The position numbers and the translations under genes were made by a program. This document shows positions 8,779 to 16,997 of a DNA stretch of 64,000 bases, one piece after another. The DNA comes from Marixanthomonas sp002364245 (GTDB lineage Bacteria > Bacteroidota > Bacteroidia > Flavobacteriales > Flavobacteriaceae). The notes beneath the pieces were generated by a model. It saw nothing but the letters and a program-made list of their open reading frames with translations, was not told where the DNA came from and searched no databases. The stretch is from the NCBI GenBank assembly GCA_963973455.1, contig CAXAZF010000001.1:248001-312000 (forward strand), written 5' to 3'. Every line of letters begins with the position of its first letter. Within the stretch, counting starts at the first letter, position 1.

Positions 8779-9681
8779 TTAATAATTATATTTTTTAATA
8801 CGATGATAATCTGGCAATTCAGAATTATCGAGTTCTAAGAACTTAACAAAATCATTTATGATTTTTTCCTCTTCATCTAATGACTTTCTGACAATTGTTT
8901 GATATGTGTCAATTATATATTTTCTGAACCTTCTTGAAATTAGATGATCCCTTCCATAGGAAGTTTTTCCTATTCTATTATAAAACCGTACTGCTTCAAA
9001 TTTTTTATTGCTAAAAGAAACATTTTTTTTATTCTTTATTAACTCTAAGTCAATTTTTAAATCAAGTTTGAAAAAGTCCAATAGATTTTTATAAAATAAA
9101 GCAGGCTGATATTTAAGATCCTCGTAATAAAGTACTTTAATCCTTTCTTCGGGAACTTTGTTCCTTATATAATCATAGTAAGTAAAATATCTTAAATAGC
9201 CACCTCTTGCAAAATTGAGCTGCGAATCTTTTCTTTTCAGGAAATCAAGCAAACTGGCCGTTCCGCCTTTTTTCAAATATTCTGCATACATACTTCTTAT
9301 AAAATCCTTTTGGTTGCGGAGCACCAAGATATAATTGGCATTTGGAAAAAAAGTATTTAATCTATCAAATATGATTTTACGATTATAAGCATCTTGTAAC
9401 GGAAATCCTGAATATTGCTCTTCACATAGTGTAAATATTCTTTCGATAGTCTCTTTTTTGGATAAATTTTGATAAAATAGTGATGCTGCTTTATCAAAAT
9501 TAAAAGTAAGCTCATTTTCACGCAATATATATTGATTGAAATCTGCTAACACCTCTTTGGCTCGCAAATGCTTATAATTAAACTCAGGATAGGAAGGATA
9601 AAAAATTTTCTGAAAAAAAGTAGTACCTGTTTTATGCAGCCCTAAATGGATATATACATCTTTATTGTTTACCATAATCAT
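8779..9681 (-). CDS. sulfotransferase family protein
   Basis: A 300-residue protein with the PAPS loop GLHKTGTTFFQ at residues 13-23 and the 3'-phosphate motif YILVLRNQKDFIRSMYAEY further on. ALFYKNLLDFF near the middle and the helix-rich C-terminus fit a cytosolic P-loop sulfotransferase. The start ATG at 9681 overlaps the TGA of the upstream GT4 gene by four bases (ATGA). It is the third of five sulfotransferase-like genes counted from the window start. The acceptor is unknown. Confidence 0.85.
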   Translation of the reverse strand: MIMVNNKDVYIHLGLHKTGTTFFQKIFYPSYPEFNYKHLRAKEVLADFNQYILRENELTFNFDKAASLFYQNLSKKETIERIFTLCEEQYSGFPLQDAYNRKIIFDRLNTFFPNANYILVLRNQKDFIRSMYAEYLKKGGTASLLDFLKRKDSQLNFARGGYLRYFTYYDYIRNKVPEERIKVLYYEDLKYQPALFYKNLLDFFKLDLKIDLELIKNKKNVSFSNKKFEAVRFYNRIGKTSYGRDHLISRRFRKYIIDTYQTIVRKSLDEEEKIINDFVKFLELDNSELPDYHRIKKYNY

Positions 9682-10796
9682 CCATAAAGCTTTAGCAATC
9701 CTTCAACTTCCTTATTTGAAGTAAATTTATCACGGATTTCATTATTATATTTTAATAACCCTTCAAAGTTTATTTTCTTAGCATTAAGAATAGCTTTATC
9801 CAATTGTAGCATATTTTTTTTATTAATAACAATTCCGTTTTTTTTATCCTTAATAATTTCGGACATTCCGCCTGTATCAGTTATCACACAAGGTAAATTA
9901 TGAAACATAAAATCTATTAATCCATTGGAAAGTGCTTCGGATAAAGAAGGCTGTACTGCTATATCATAATTTTTGTATGATGATCTTAAAGTAGCACCCT
10001 CCAAAAAACCTTTTAAATGAATTATTTTTTCTAATCCAAGTTGATTTATCCTGAATTGCAAAAATTCTTTGAGATTACCTTCCCCAAAAATATCAACTTC
10101 AAACAAATAACCTTCGTTCAAAAGTCTATAGATGCTTTCTATTAAGTAAATATGGCCTTTTTCCCAAACTAATCTTCCCGCGGCAATTATTTTTATTGTA
10201 TCATTATTATTTAGAAATAACTTAATATTTTCTTTATTGGGCAAATGTCGCCCACGATATATCACTTTGGCATTTATTCCATATAGCCTCAACAATTCAT
10301 TTTTCATGAAATGGCTAATGCAATGAATTTCATCAGCTAAAATAAGTTTACTTTTTAAAAGTTTATAACCCTTAACATCCTTACTATTTATCAATAGGTC
10401 CCTGCCCCTTAAGGAGATTATTATTTTTACACCTTGGTCTTTAAAATATTGTATCACATCATTAAGTATAGCATGTTCATGGTGTATGTGGAGTACATCA
10501 ATTTTATTAGCTATTAGCCACAGCCATTTATAAATATCTCTTTTACTAAGCTTTTTAGATAGTTTCCTAAAATTCCTGTCCGAAATAAACAAATAAATGA
10601 ACTGTAATAATGCTTTAAATTTTGACTGCTTCACCGAAACAATCAATCTTATTTTATTAGGGGTAAAGTACTTTCCATGACAATATATAAAATGTTCATC
10701 GTCGGAATGCTTATTTATATTCTCAAGTAAATTCTGAGTATACTTTTGGTTTTTATTACCATAAAGAATTAATAAGTGACAAACTTTTCTAGGCAT
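9678..10796 (-). CDS. glycosyltransferase family 4 with E-x7-D in place of E-x7-E
   Basis: A 372-residue protein from the ATG at 10796; a TTG two codons upstream is possible. It has the GT4 fold markers: KIIAAGRLVWEKGH for the donor domain start and ITDTGGMSEII near the C-terminus. The usual catalytic-site pair reads SEALSNGLIDFM, so the second Glu of E-x7-E is Asp. It overlaps the upstream gene by 8 bp. This part of the locus (9.7-11.7 kb) looks more AT-rich than its neighbours, suggesting separate acquisition. Specificity is unknown. Confidence 0.85.
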   Translation of the reverse strand: MPRKVCHLLILYGNKNQKYTQNLLENINKHSDDEHFIYCHGKYFTPNKIRLIVSVKQSKFKALLQFIYLFISDRNFRKLSKKLSKRDIYKWLWLIANKIDVLHIHHEHAILNDVIQYFKDQGVKIIISLRGRDLLINSKDVKGYKLLKSKLILADEIHCISHFMKNELLRLYGINAKVIYRGRHLPNKENIKLFLNNNDTIKIIAAGRLVWEKGHIYLIESIYRLLNEGYLFEVDIFGEGNLKEFLQFRINQLGLEKIIHLKGFLEGATLRSSYKNYDIAVQPSLSEALSNGLIDFMFHNLPCVITDTGGMSEIIKDKKNGIVINKKNMLQLDKAILNAKKINFEGLLKYNNEIRDKFTSNKEVEGLLKLYG

Positions 10797-11715
10797 TTTC
10801 AAGTTTTGTTTTTAGCTTTCTCAGCTTATTAAAAAGAATTTTGACTATCCCCGAAAATAAGTATTTCAATTTTACCCTACTCCCCAATTTCAAATTTAAA
10901 TATTTATAGGTATGATAAACCTCAATACATTCATATTTTAAAAGCATTCTATCAATAGTTCCCCGTCGATTTAATTCAGAAAGTTGTTCTTTTAAGTTAT
11001 CAATGCTTATACTTGAATTTTCGACAATGGTCTGGGTGTTTAGATAATCTTTCCCCCTAACTAAACCTAAATGGAAACCATGCCATGGACGCTTATTTCT
11101 TATCAATCTTTCTCTATCAAAATCAAAAGCTTCTTTATTTAATGTATACAATAGTTCTTCGTCCCTCGTAATCTCCTTCATTATATTATCCCTATAGCTT
11201 TTAACTTTAAAAAAACTTTCGATTAAAGGATCTATTTTATTAAAATAAGCTTTCACCAAAACAAAGTGTAATCCAGTTAGTCTTTTAGAAGGTTTTTTTG
11301 AATTAAACAAGGTTCTTACTTTGTTGCTAAAAGGTAAACTTGAAACAACTGCCTGGTTTTTATGAAAATCAAATAAATCAATTTTTTCTTTTAATATTAA
11401 AATATCCACATCGCCAAAATAAACAGAATCGTAATCTTCAAAAAAATAGCCTGGAATCAAAAATCTTAAAAGAGTTTTATTACCTCCTCCTTTAATTTTA
11501 TAGTGTTTGATTAAATCAACTTTTTCAGTATAAAAATTTTCATATACAATCACATTTTTAAAAGGTTTTAAAAATGATTTAATGTCCAGGCTCAATTCCT
11601 CTAAGTAAAATAGAACTATATCAACTTTAGGGTAAGTCTTATTTATTGTATATACGTAATAGGGTATGTACTTTTCATAATTTCCATAAATAAAAGCACT
11701 AAAAGCTGTTTTCAT
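10789..11715 (-). CDS. GT8-like glycosyltransferase
   Basis: A 308-residue protein with a GT-A arrangement: an opening strand TAFSAFIYGNYEKYIPYYVYT, then VYFGDVDILIL near residue 100 giving the D-x-D metal site. KRPWHGFHLG in the C-terminal half resembles the second metal-binding His region of GT8-like enzymes. The C-terminus is Lys- and Leu-rich and may touch the membrane. It lies 2 bp downstream of the GT2 stop at 11718. The family assignment is from motifs only. Confidence 0.75.
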   Translation of the reverse strand: MKTAFSAFIYGNYEKYIPYYVYTINKTYPKVDIVLFYLEELSLDIKSFLKPFKNVIVYENFYTEKVDLIKHYKIKGGGNKTLLRFLIPGYFFEDYDSVYFGDVDILILKEKIDLFDFHKNQAVVSSLPFSNKVRTLFNSKKPSKRLTGLHFVLVKAYFNKIDPLIESFFKVKSYRDNIMKEITRDEELLYTLNKEAFDFDRERLIRNKRPWHGFHLGLVRGKDYLNTQTIVENSSISIDNLKEQLSELNRRGTIDRMLLKYECIEVYHTYKYLNLKLGSRVKLKYLFSGIVKILFNKLRKLKTKLENA

Positions 11716-11717
11716 TT

Positions 11718-12656
11718 CTATTTTAACTTTACGTAAAAAAAATGATACTTATTAAATGTCCATTTTGATGCAATTGCTAGATAAAAATATATGGCTTTCC
11801 ATTTAAAAAATTTAATAATTGTTTTATGAAAAGATTTGGGTAGATCAATGGTGGGTTCACTTAAGTAGCTCCTTGTACATTTCAATAAAGCATATTGGTT
11901 GAATTCTTCGGGAACATCATGGTCTTTATTTAACTCATTATAATTTGCCCAGTGCAGATCAAAAAGTGTGCGCCAATAATGCGCTTTATCCTGTTGTCTT
12001 TTGTTGCCAATGGAATCTAAATGATACCGACGAAGCGTCAAAAATTTATCTATTTTCTTCAACTTATTTGTTTGCAGCAGTAGCTTACACGAAAAATTAT
12101 ATTCCTGACCTGCTTTTAAAAACTCGTTAAAATTTATTTTTTTGGCAATTGCCCTTTTAATAAAAATATCTGGTGTAAACCAACTTAAGTGGGTCGTACT
12201 ATATGAGATAAAATTAACTTCATCTTCCGTATAATTATAATCGTAAGGTTTCTTCTTCTTAATATTAAAATATTTTGTTTTACTAATTACAAAATCAACA
12301 TCATTACCCAAAATCGTTTTCACCTTTGATTCCAATTTCTTTGGCACCATCAAATCATCACTGTCAAACCATTGAATATACTCGCCTTTACTCTGCTCAA
12401 ATCCATAATTTCGTGCGGCATTTCCCCCGGGCAGGCGATCCTTGGGCCGGTGGTAATATCGAAAACGAGAATCCTTGGATATATAATCCGCCATCAGTGC
12501 ATCGGTATGGTCCGTACTCCCATCATCCACAACAATACACTCCCAATTTTGATAGGTTTGGGCCAAGATAGAATCCAACGTATCATCTATGAGGTGAGCA
12601 CGGTTGTAAGTGGGTACTATTATGGAAACCAAAGGGCACCTTTTACTTTCAACCAT
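11718..12656 (-). CDS. glycosyltransferase family 2 (tandem paralogue 1)
   Basis: A 312-residue GT-A enzyme. The N-terminus has VSIIVPTYNRAHLIDDTL, VVDDGSTD and, near residue 97, the metal-binding WFDSDDLM. It abuts the next gene exactly (ATG at 12656, stop of the upstream gene at 12657). A block around residues 37-83 is almost identical to the upstream neighbour, at the DNA level as well, while the C-terminal two thirds differ. This points to a duplication or gene conversion restricted to the nucleotide-binding half. The acceptor is unknown. Confidence 0.9.
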   Translation of the reverse strand: MVESKRCPLVSIIVPTYNRAHLIDDTLDSILAQTYQNWECIVVDDGSTDHTDALMADYISKDSRFRYYHRPKDRLPGGNAARNYGFEQSKGEYIQWFDSDDLMVPKKLESKVKTILGNDVDFVISKTKYFNIKKKKPYDYNYTEDEVNFISYSTTHLSWFTPDIFIKRAIAKKINFNEFLKAGQEYNFSCKLLLQTNKLKKIDKFLTLRRYHLDSIGNKRQQDKAHYWRTLFDLHWANYNELNKDHDVPEEFNQYALLKCTRSYLSEPTIDLPKSFHKTIIKFFKWKAIYFYLAIASKWTFNKYHFFYVKLK

Positions 12657-13586
12657 TTAATTAGTATCAAAATGATTTCGCAATTTATATCCCCGATTAA
12701 AAAATTTTTTCATAAAGAGCATGGGGAGAAACAAATTTGCTTTAAACCCGTATACCTTATATAATTCTTTTACAAAAAAAGCTTTTTCAGATATCATTAT
12801 TTTTTCAGTTTTGTAAATTGTTTTTATAAATTGCCAGAAAAGATTTTTTTTTGTCTTTTTCTCTAAACGCTTATGAATTTCTAAATAAGTTTGCCATTTA
12901 CTTGTAAAAGAACTTTTGCTCTTTTCGCTGGTAGCTTTTAATCTACTCTGTACAGATTCTTTATGCATTCTGCGTAACGACACGACCTTATCAATTGAAA
13001 TACCATTTATTGTTAGCAACAGTAATTTGGAAAAATAATTAAATTCTTGACCAGATTGTAACTTTTCGTTAAAATTAATGGATTTTGCAATATTTGCTTT
13101 AATACAAATATCCAGAGTTAACCAATTGATATTTTGAGCAATATAATTATGTACTGTTAACTTGTATTTATCAAAGTTGTAATAACGAGCTAAACTTCTA
13201 TTTTCTATTTTAATCCATTCTGTTTTTGCTATTGAGAAATGAAAGCGACTATTAACTAAAGGATTTAATTTTACTTCTACATGTTTCGGTGTCATTAAGT
13301 CGTCACTATCAAAAAAGACAATATAGTCACCCTCTGCTTTACCTAAACCCATATTCCGTGCGGCATTGCCCCCCGGCAGGCGATCCTTAGGCCGGTGGTA
13401 ATACCGAAAACGAGAATCCTTGAATATATAATCCGCCATCAAGGCATCGGTATGGTCCGTACTGCCGTCGTCCACAACGATGCATTCCCAGTTTGAATAC
13501 GTTTGAGCTATGATACTGTCTAACGTTTCACCAATTAAATGGGCACGGTTGAACGTAGGAATGATGATGCTGACCAAGGGCTGCAT
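12657..13586 (-). CDS. glycosyltransferase family 2 (tandem paralogue 2)
   Basis: A 309-residue GT-A enzyme with VSIIIPTFNRAHLIGETL, VVDDGSTD and FFDSDDLM at about residues 90-97. It shares a near-identical N-terminal block with the adjacent GT2 at 11718-12656 (RFRYYHRPKDRLPGGNAARN occurs in both), but the C-terminal half has diverged and presumably recognises a different acceptor. It is the first gene of its minus-strand run; upstream is a 168-bp gap with minisatellite-like repeats. Confidence 0.9.
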   Translation of the reverse strand: MQPLVSIIIPTFNRAHLIGETLDSIIAQTYSNWECIVVDDGSTDHTDALMADYIFKDSRFRYYHRPKDRLPGGNAARNMGLGKAEGDYIVFFDSDDLMTPKHVEVKLNPLVNSRFHFSIAKTEWIKIENRSLARYYNFDKYKLTVHNYIAQNINWLTLDICIKANIAKSINFNEKLQSGQEFNYFSKLLLLTINGISIDKVVSLRRMHKESVQSRLKATSEKSKSSFTSKWQTYLEIHKRLEKKTKKNLFWQFIKTIYKTEKIMISEKAFFVKELYKVYGFKANLFLPMLFMKKFFNRGYKLRNHFDTN

Positions 13587-13625
13587 AACGGGTATGGGTT
13601 TTGGGGGCTAAGATAGGGAATTTTT

Positions 13626-13727
13626 AAGAGTTGTGAGTTTTCTGTTCTCGGTTCTCGGTTGTGAGTCGTGAGTTGCCGGTTGTGAGTTGTCGGTTGTGGG
13701 TTGTGGGTTGTGGGTTGGAAGTTGGGT
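13626..13727. repeat. low-complexity minisatellite (GTTGTGAGTT-like)
   Basis: About 100 bp of imperfect repeats of 7-10-bp units such as GGTTCTC, GGTTGTGAGT and GGTTGTGGGTT. A similar stretch occurs at 25611-25654 in the same orientation. An open frame across it encodes only Pro/Thr/His/Asn repeats and was not accepted as a gene. Confidence 0.85.
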
Positions 13728-13754
13728 GGAATATTATTTATTATAAAACAACTA

Positions 13755-13961
13755 TTAGGAAGCTTTTTTGGTGCCATTGACTTCGTTAAGCACGTCTTCG
13801 TACTCTAGGCCTATATGCACAGAAAACTCCCGTATGGATACTGGTTGATGTTTATCCTTACCGACAGTTTTTTTTATTTCCCTTATTATTGTGCGTGCGC
13901 GCCCTGCACTAACATTTAATAATGCCTCTACATCTGGGGTCTGTATTACTAATCGTCTCAT
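13755..13961 (-). CDS. small HTH-like putative DNA-binding protein
   Basis: A 68-residue protein (RRLVIQTPDVEALLNVSAG and onward). The pattern of a short strand, then PDVEALLNVSAGRARTIIREI, resembles an excisionase/MerR-like helix-turn-helix in which a small protein recognises DNA through two helices. The C-terminal half has VSIREFSVHIGLEYEDV. No promoter or partner is obvious. It sits alone between two glycan operons and next to the unknown plus-strand gene at 14946; similar small HTH proteins are frequent near Bacteroidota mobile or variable regions. Function is not recognised. Confidence 0.6.
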   Translation of the reverse strand: MRRLVIQTPDVEALLNVSAGRARTIIREIKKTVGKDKHQPVSIREFSVHIGLEYEDVLNEVNGTKKAS

Positions 13962-14313
13962 CGACTTTATTACTTAATTTTACGTGCCGGTGCCGGACCA
14001 TCTGATGGCGTACACCTGAATTTTTTGTAATTTTCATATGATAGTTTTTAGTTAATTATTGGTTTAAAAAATAAATTTAACATTTTACTCTTGTTTTATT
14101 ACAATTAACTCATTTAGTTATTACCAAAGTTTTTAACACTTAAACAAAACCTATCATTTATTATATAATACAAACATAAAACAAGGACTTGTAAATGGCT
14201 GTGACAGGTTTACTTTTGCCTCTTTCTGCATTATTTTGCTTGTTTATTTTTATTATTAAAGCCTCCAGTTTTATTGATTTTACTTGTTATGCTTAAAAAT
14301 AGTAGTATTTGAG

Positions 14314-14425
14314 TTCTCGATACTATTTGTCTTGACTTACTGACAATTTAAATCACTCGAATTGACAGTGGTTATTTCATTATAAATTGGCTGAAACACC
14401 CCTAAGGTCCCCTCAAGGGGACAAT
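14314..14425 (+). repeat. composite dispersed repeat, copy C
   Basis: Begins TTCTCGATAC, has CACTCGAATTGACAGTGGTTA in the middle, and ends ACACCCCTAAG then GTCCCCTCAAGGGGACA. The same three blocks in the same order occur at 25801-25938 and 26034-26149. The end is an inverted repeat with 7-bp arms. The length of about 112 bp and the lack of coding capacity fit a MITE- or REP-like element. Confidence 0.85.
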
Positions 14426-14498
14426 TGATTAATTTATCGTATTAAGGTAGCTAAATTACGTTTGACAATACCGTGCTTCTAGTTAAATGGCGAGATGG

Positions 14499-14560
14499 TT
14501 CTCGATACTATGTTTACAATCTTATCGGTTTTAATAATTACTCGAACTGTTATTATTTAT
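14499..14560 (+). repeat. composite dispersed repeat, truncated copy D
   Basis: Starts TTCTCGATACTATGTTTACA and contains ACTCGAACTG followed by TTATTATTTATT, matching the left and middle blocks of copies A-C. The right block with the GTCCCCT palindrome is missing. Confidence 0.65.
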
Positions 14561-14578
14561 TTACTAATTACCATATCC

Positions 14579-14609
14579 CATCCATACACCATCCATACAC
14601 CATCCATAC
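14579..14609. repeat. tandem 11-mer CATCCATACAC, nearly 3 copies
   Basis: Units at 14579-14589, 14590-14600 and 14601-14609 (the last is incomplete). They are identical apart from the truncated end. The position between the repeat copy and the unknown gene suggests replication slippage; no function is evident. Confidence 0.9.
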
Positions 14610-14914
14610 TTGAGTTATACACTAGCTGTTTTGAAAATGGCGGTTTATATAGCATTATTTGTATTGAAATGGAACTATTTGTATTCAAATGGGTATTTAT
14701 AGAATTATTGGTTTCATTTCTTCTTTTTTAGGGTACAATAAATACCAATGCACTTAAACGAACCCTACTACTTGCAGGGGTTTACAAGGGGTTGTAGGTT
14801 TGTTGCAACCGTTCTTTGAAAAGTGATTGAATGAAAATATTGTAAGTAGGAGCTCATGCTTACGCGCGCTGATTTTGATTGCTTTTAAAGACGGTTATTA
14901 ATTAAATGTAGAAC

Positions 14915-14930
14915 GATGCCCGATGGCATC
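14915..14930 (+). promoter_or_regulatory. hairpin just upstream of the unknown gene
   Basis: GATGCC CGAT GGCATC forms a 6-bp stem with a 4-base loop, ending 15 bases before the ATG at 14946. An in-frame ATG inside the stem (14916) could give a ten-codon longer protein, but the MAKIKS start is preferred because the conserved-looking sequence begins there. The hairpin might affect translation; this is inference. Confidence 0.45.
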
Positions 14931-14945
14931 ATAAATTTTAAAACT

Positions 14946-15698
14946 ATGGCTAAAATTAAAAGCCTTATAAAAATAGAAGGCACTCTGGATGAGTTGACTT
15001 TCTATAAAAGCCAGGACGGCTATATGGTACGCACCAAAGGCGGTGTGAGCAAAAAACGTATGGCCAGTGATCCTGCTTTTGCCAGAACCCGTGAAAACGG
15101 CAGTGAATTTGGAAGTGTCGCCCGTAGCGGTAAACACTTTCGTCATGCCATTACCGGATTATTAGCAAATGCTAAAGACAACCGTGTAACCTCCCGACTG
15201 ACCCAAGTATTGAGTCAGGTAAAAAATGAAGACCTGACCTCGATACGCGGCCAACGGAATGTAGCTACGGGAATAGCTACTACCAACGGAAAAGCTTGGT
15301 TAAAAGGATTTAACTTTAATAACCGAGCCGCCATGGATAGTGTCTTGTTGCAAAATTATACACTAGATACCGTAACTGGTGAAGTTGTTATCCCTGATTT
15401 AAAGCCCGCTCAACAGATTGCCGTTCCTGACGGAGCCACTCATGTTAGTTTTAATAGTGGATTTTTAAATCTTGATTTTAGCGATCCGGATGGGTATGAC
15501 CTGCAGGTGAGTCCCGATAGTAATGTACCGATTACCGGTACGACGAACACGGTGACCCTTACCCCGGCGGCAGCGGCAGCTGGAACGGGAGATAGCTATT
15601 ATTTTTTAAAAATAGCTTTCTTTCAAGAAGTGAACGGGATGCAATATGCCCTTAACAATGGCGCGCATAATGCGTTGCAATTGATTGAGATTTTATAA
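14946..15698 (+). CDS. uncharacterised 250-residue protein
   Basis: The only plus-strand gene inside the glycan locus. The basic N-terminal half (MAKIKSLIKIEGTLDELTFY, then VRTKGGVSKKRM and ENGSEFGSVARSGKHFRHAI) looks like a family I have seen annotated as hypothetical in flavobacteria. The C-terminal half is beta-rich with Thr/Asn and an Ala run (TPAAAAAGTG), possibly an Ig- or jelly-roll-like domain. No signal peptide or membrane helix is visible. A strong terminator follows 21 bp after the stop, so it is probably monocistronic. It appears somewhat richer in GC than its neighbours. No function can be assigned. Confidence 0.75.
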   Translation: MAKIKSLIKIEGTLDELTFYKSQDGYMVRTKGGVSKKRMASDPAFARTRENGSEFGSVARSGKHFRHAITGLLANAKDNRVTSRLTQVLSQVKNEDLTSIRGQRNVATGIATTNGKAWLKGFNFNNRAAMDSVLLQNYTLDTVTGEVVIPDLKPAQQIAVPDGATHVSFNSGFLNLDFSDPDGYDLQVSPDSNVPITGTTNTVTLTPAAAAAGTGDSYYFLKIAFFQEVNGMQYALNNGAHNALQLIEIL

Positions 15699-15719
15699 CC
15701 CTTGGGTGTTGATAACAGA

Positions 15720-15750
15720 AAGCGAGCCTATTGATGGCTCGCTTTTTTTT
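15720..15750 (+). terminator. rho-independent terminator of the unknown gene
   Basis: AAGCGAGCC TATTGAT GGCTCGCTT: a 9-bp stem with a 7-base loop, then a run of T. It ends the plus-strand gene at 14946-15698. Confidence 0.9.
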
Positions 15751-15884
15751 ATTGCAAATTAACACAAACCAATTTTAAAAACGAACATGCAGGTTCACCA
15801 ATCGGCTAAGTTTTTGCTTTGATTTATACGCTTTCATTTAAGTGCATGTCTTATTCCAGAACGTAATAAAAATTGGATTTTTTT

Positions 15885-16994
15885 CTATATGTTAACCTTA
15901 TTGGCAGTTGATTCAAGTAAGTTTTGTAAAGTGGTAATATGTCTTTCCAAACTATAGTGGTCCTGAATATTTCTTTTTCCGGCCGTCCCTAATGTTTTTG
16001 CATAATCCACATTATCCAACAAACACATCATATTTTTTGACATCGCTTCCACATCGTGTTCTTTACATAACAGTCCTGTTTGTTTATTTTCTATGACATC
16101 CGGTATTCCAGCATGAAAGGTTGAAACAACAGGGATTCCTGCTGCGCTTGCTTCTAATACCGCTAAGGGCGTGCCTTCCATATCGCCATTTTCAGCGGTA
16201 ATAGAATGTTGTATAAACGCTACCGATTCAGATAACAACTCTCTATATTTTTCAGGGGCAATAACTCCTGGGAAATTCACTTGGGCTTCTATGCCAAGAT
16301 GCTTGACCAAGTTTTTACAAGCGTTCAGCAATTGGCCATCACCAGCCATGATTAATTTTGCATTGGGATTTTTATCTAACACTTTTTTAAAGGCCAAAAT
16401 AGTATAATAGGGTGCTTTTTTATCTGTAAACCTACCTATGGCTACAAATTGTTTTTTAGAAAAAAATGGTTCTACTTTTAAAAATTCTGGTTGGGGGCCA
16501 TACACATTGTAAATCAACTTGTCCTTAGGGCAACCCATTTTTAAAAGCATTTGTTCCATTTTTCGGGAAACAGCAATTATTTTTGAGGCATACTGAAACA
16601 CCTCTTTATAGTTATTATGGTTTTCAACCACTTTCTTAATACTGGCATCATATCCATGAAAATGTACTACTAGGGGCAATCCCGCTTTTTTAATGATGGG
16701 CAGGATAAAGTGTGCATGGGTGCCATATTCTGCAAGGACCACATCTATTTTATTCTTTCTTAGCGAATTTAAAACAATGGTTTCTTGAATGAAATTAAAA
16801 GATTGTTTGAAAATCTTTCTTTTGAAATTTAAAACTCTTCGCTGCCAAGAACTTGATAAACTGGACACTCCTTCCAATTTAATGTTCCTCCTTCCGTAAT
16901 AATAAAATACATTCCCTTTTAAATACTTTTTATGCGCTTGAATGAAGGTTTCGGAATAAGGGTTTTGGTTTGGAGTAAAGATGGCGATGTTCAT
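15885..16994 (-). CDS. glycosyltransferase family 4
   Basis: A 369-residue GT-B enzyme. The N-terminus IAIFTPNQNPYSETFIQAH matches exopolysaccharide GT4 proteins. VAIGRFTDKKAPYYTI opens the donor domain, and MEGTPLAVLEASAAG near residue 272 is the E-x7-E site. It is the last gene of the 25.6-15.9 kb operon, 3 bp after the methyltransferase stop at 16998. The sugar is unknown. Confidence 0.9.
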   Translation of the reverse strand: MNIAIFTPNQNPYSETFIQAHKKYLKGNVFYYYGRRNIKLEGVSSLSSSWQRRVLNFKRKIFKQSFNFIQETIVLNSLRKNKIDVVLAEYGTHAHFILPIIKKAGLPLVVHFHGYDASIKKVVENHNNYKEVFQYASKIIAVSRKMEQMLLKMGCPKDKLIYNVYGPQPEFLKVEPFFSKKQFVAIGRFTDKKAPYYTILAFKKVLDKNPNAKLIMAGDGQLLNACKNLVKHLGIEAQVNFPGVIAPEKYRELLSESVAFIQHSITAENGDMEGTPLAVLEASAAGIPVVSTFHAGIPDVIENKQTGLLCKEHDVEAMSKNMMCLLDNVDYAKTLGTAGKRNIQDHYSLERHITTLQNLLESTANKVNI

Positions 16995-16997
16995 ATT

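Larger units (their letters stand above)
13962..14945. other. 984-bp gap with repeats and a likely 5' leader
   Basis: No convincing gene is seen. The stretch is AT-rich and contains one complete and one partial copy of a dispersed composite repeat (14314-14425 and 14499-14560), a tandem 11-mer (14579-14609), two near-identical 16-bp stretches at about 14655-14692 ('tttgtatt.aaatgg'), and a hairpin 15 bp before the start of the next gene. A 78-codon plus-strand frame at 14495-14731 crosses the repeats and looks accidental. Confidence 0.7.

Noticed and set aside
9678..10802. Pseudogene status for the GT4 gene with E-x7-D
   Set aside because: The frame is complete with all other GT4 motifs and tight overlaps with its neighbours.
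13535..13777. 80-codon minus-strand frame rich in Pro, Thr, His and Asn
   Set aside because: It is a reading of the GGTTGTGAGTT minisatellite and overlaps the start of the GT2 gene in another frame.
14495..14731. 78-codon plus-strand frame
   Set aside because: It crosses repeat copy D and the CATCCATACAC tandem repeat, and the composition looks like random AT-rich translation.
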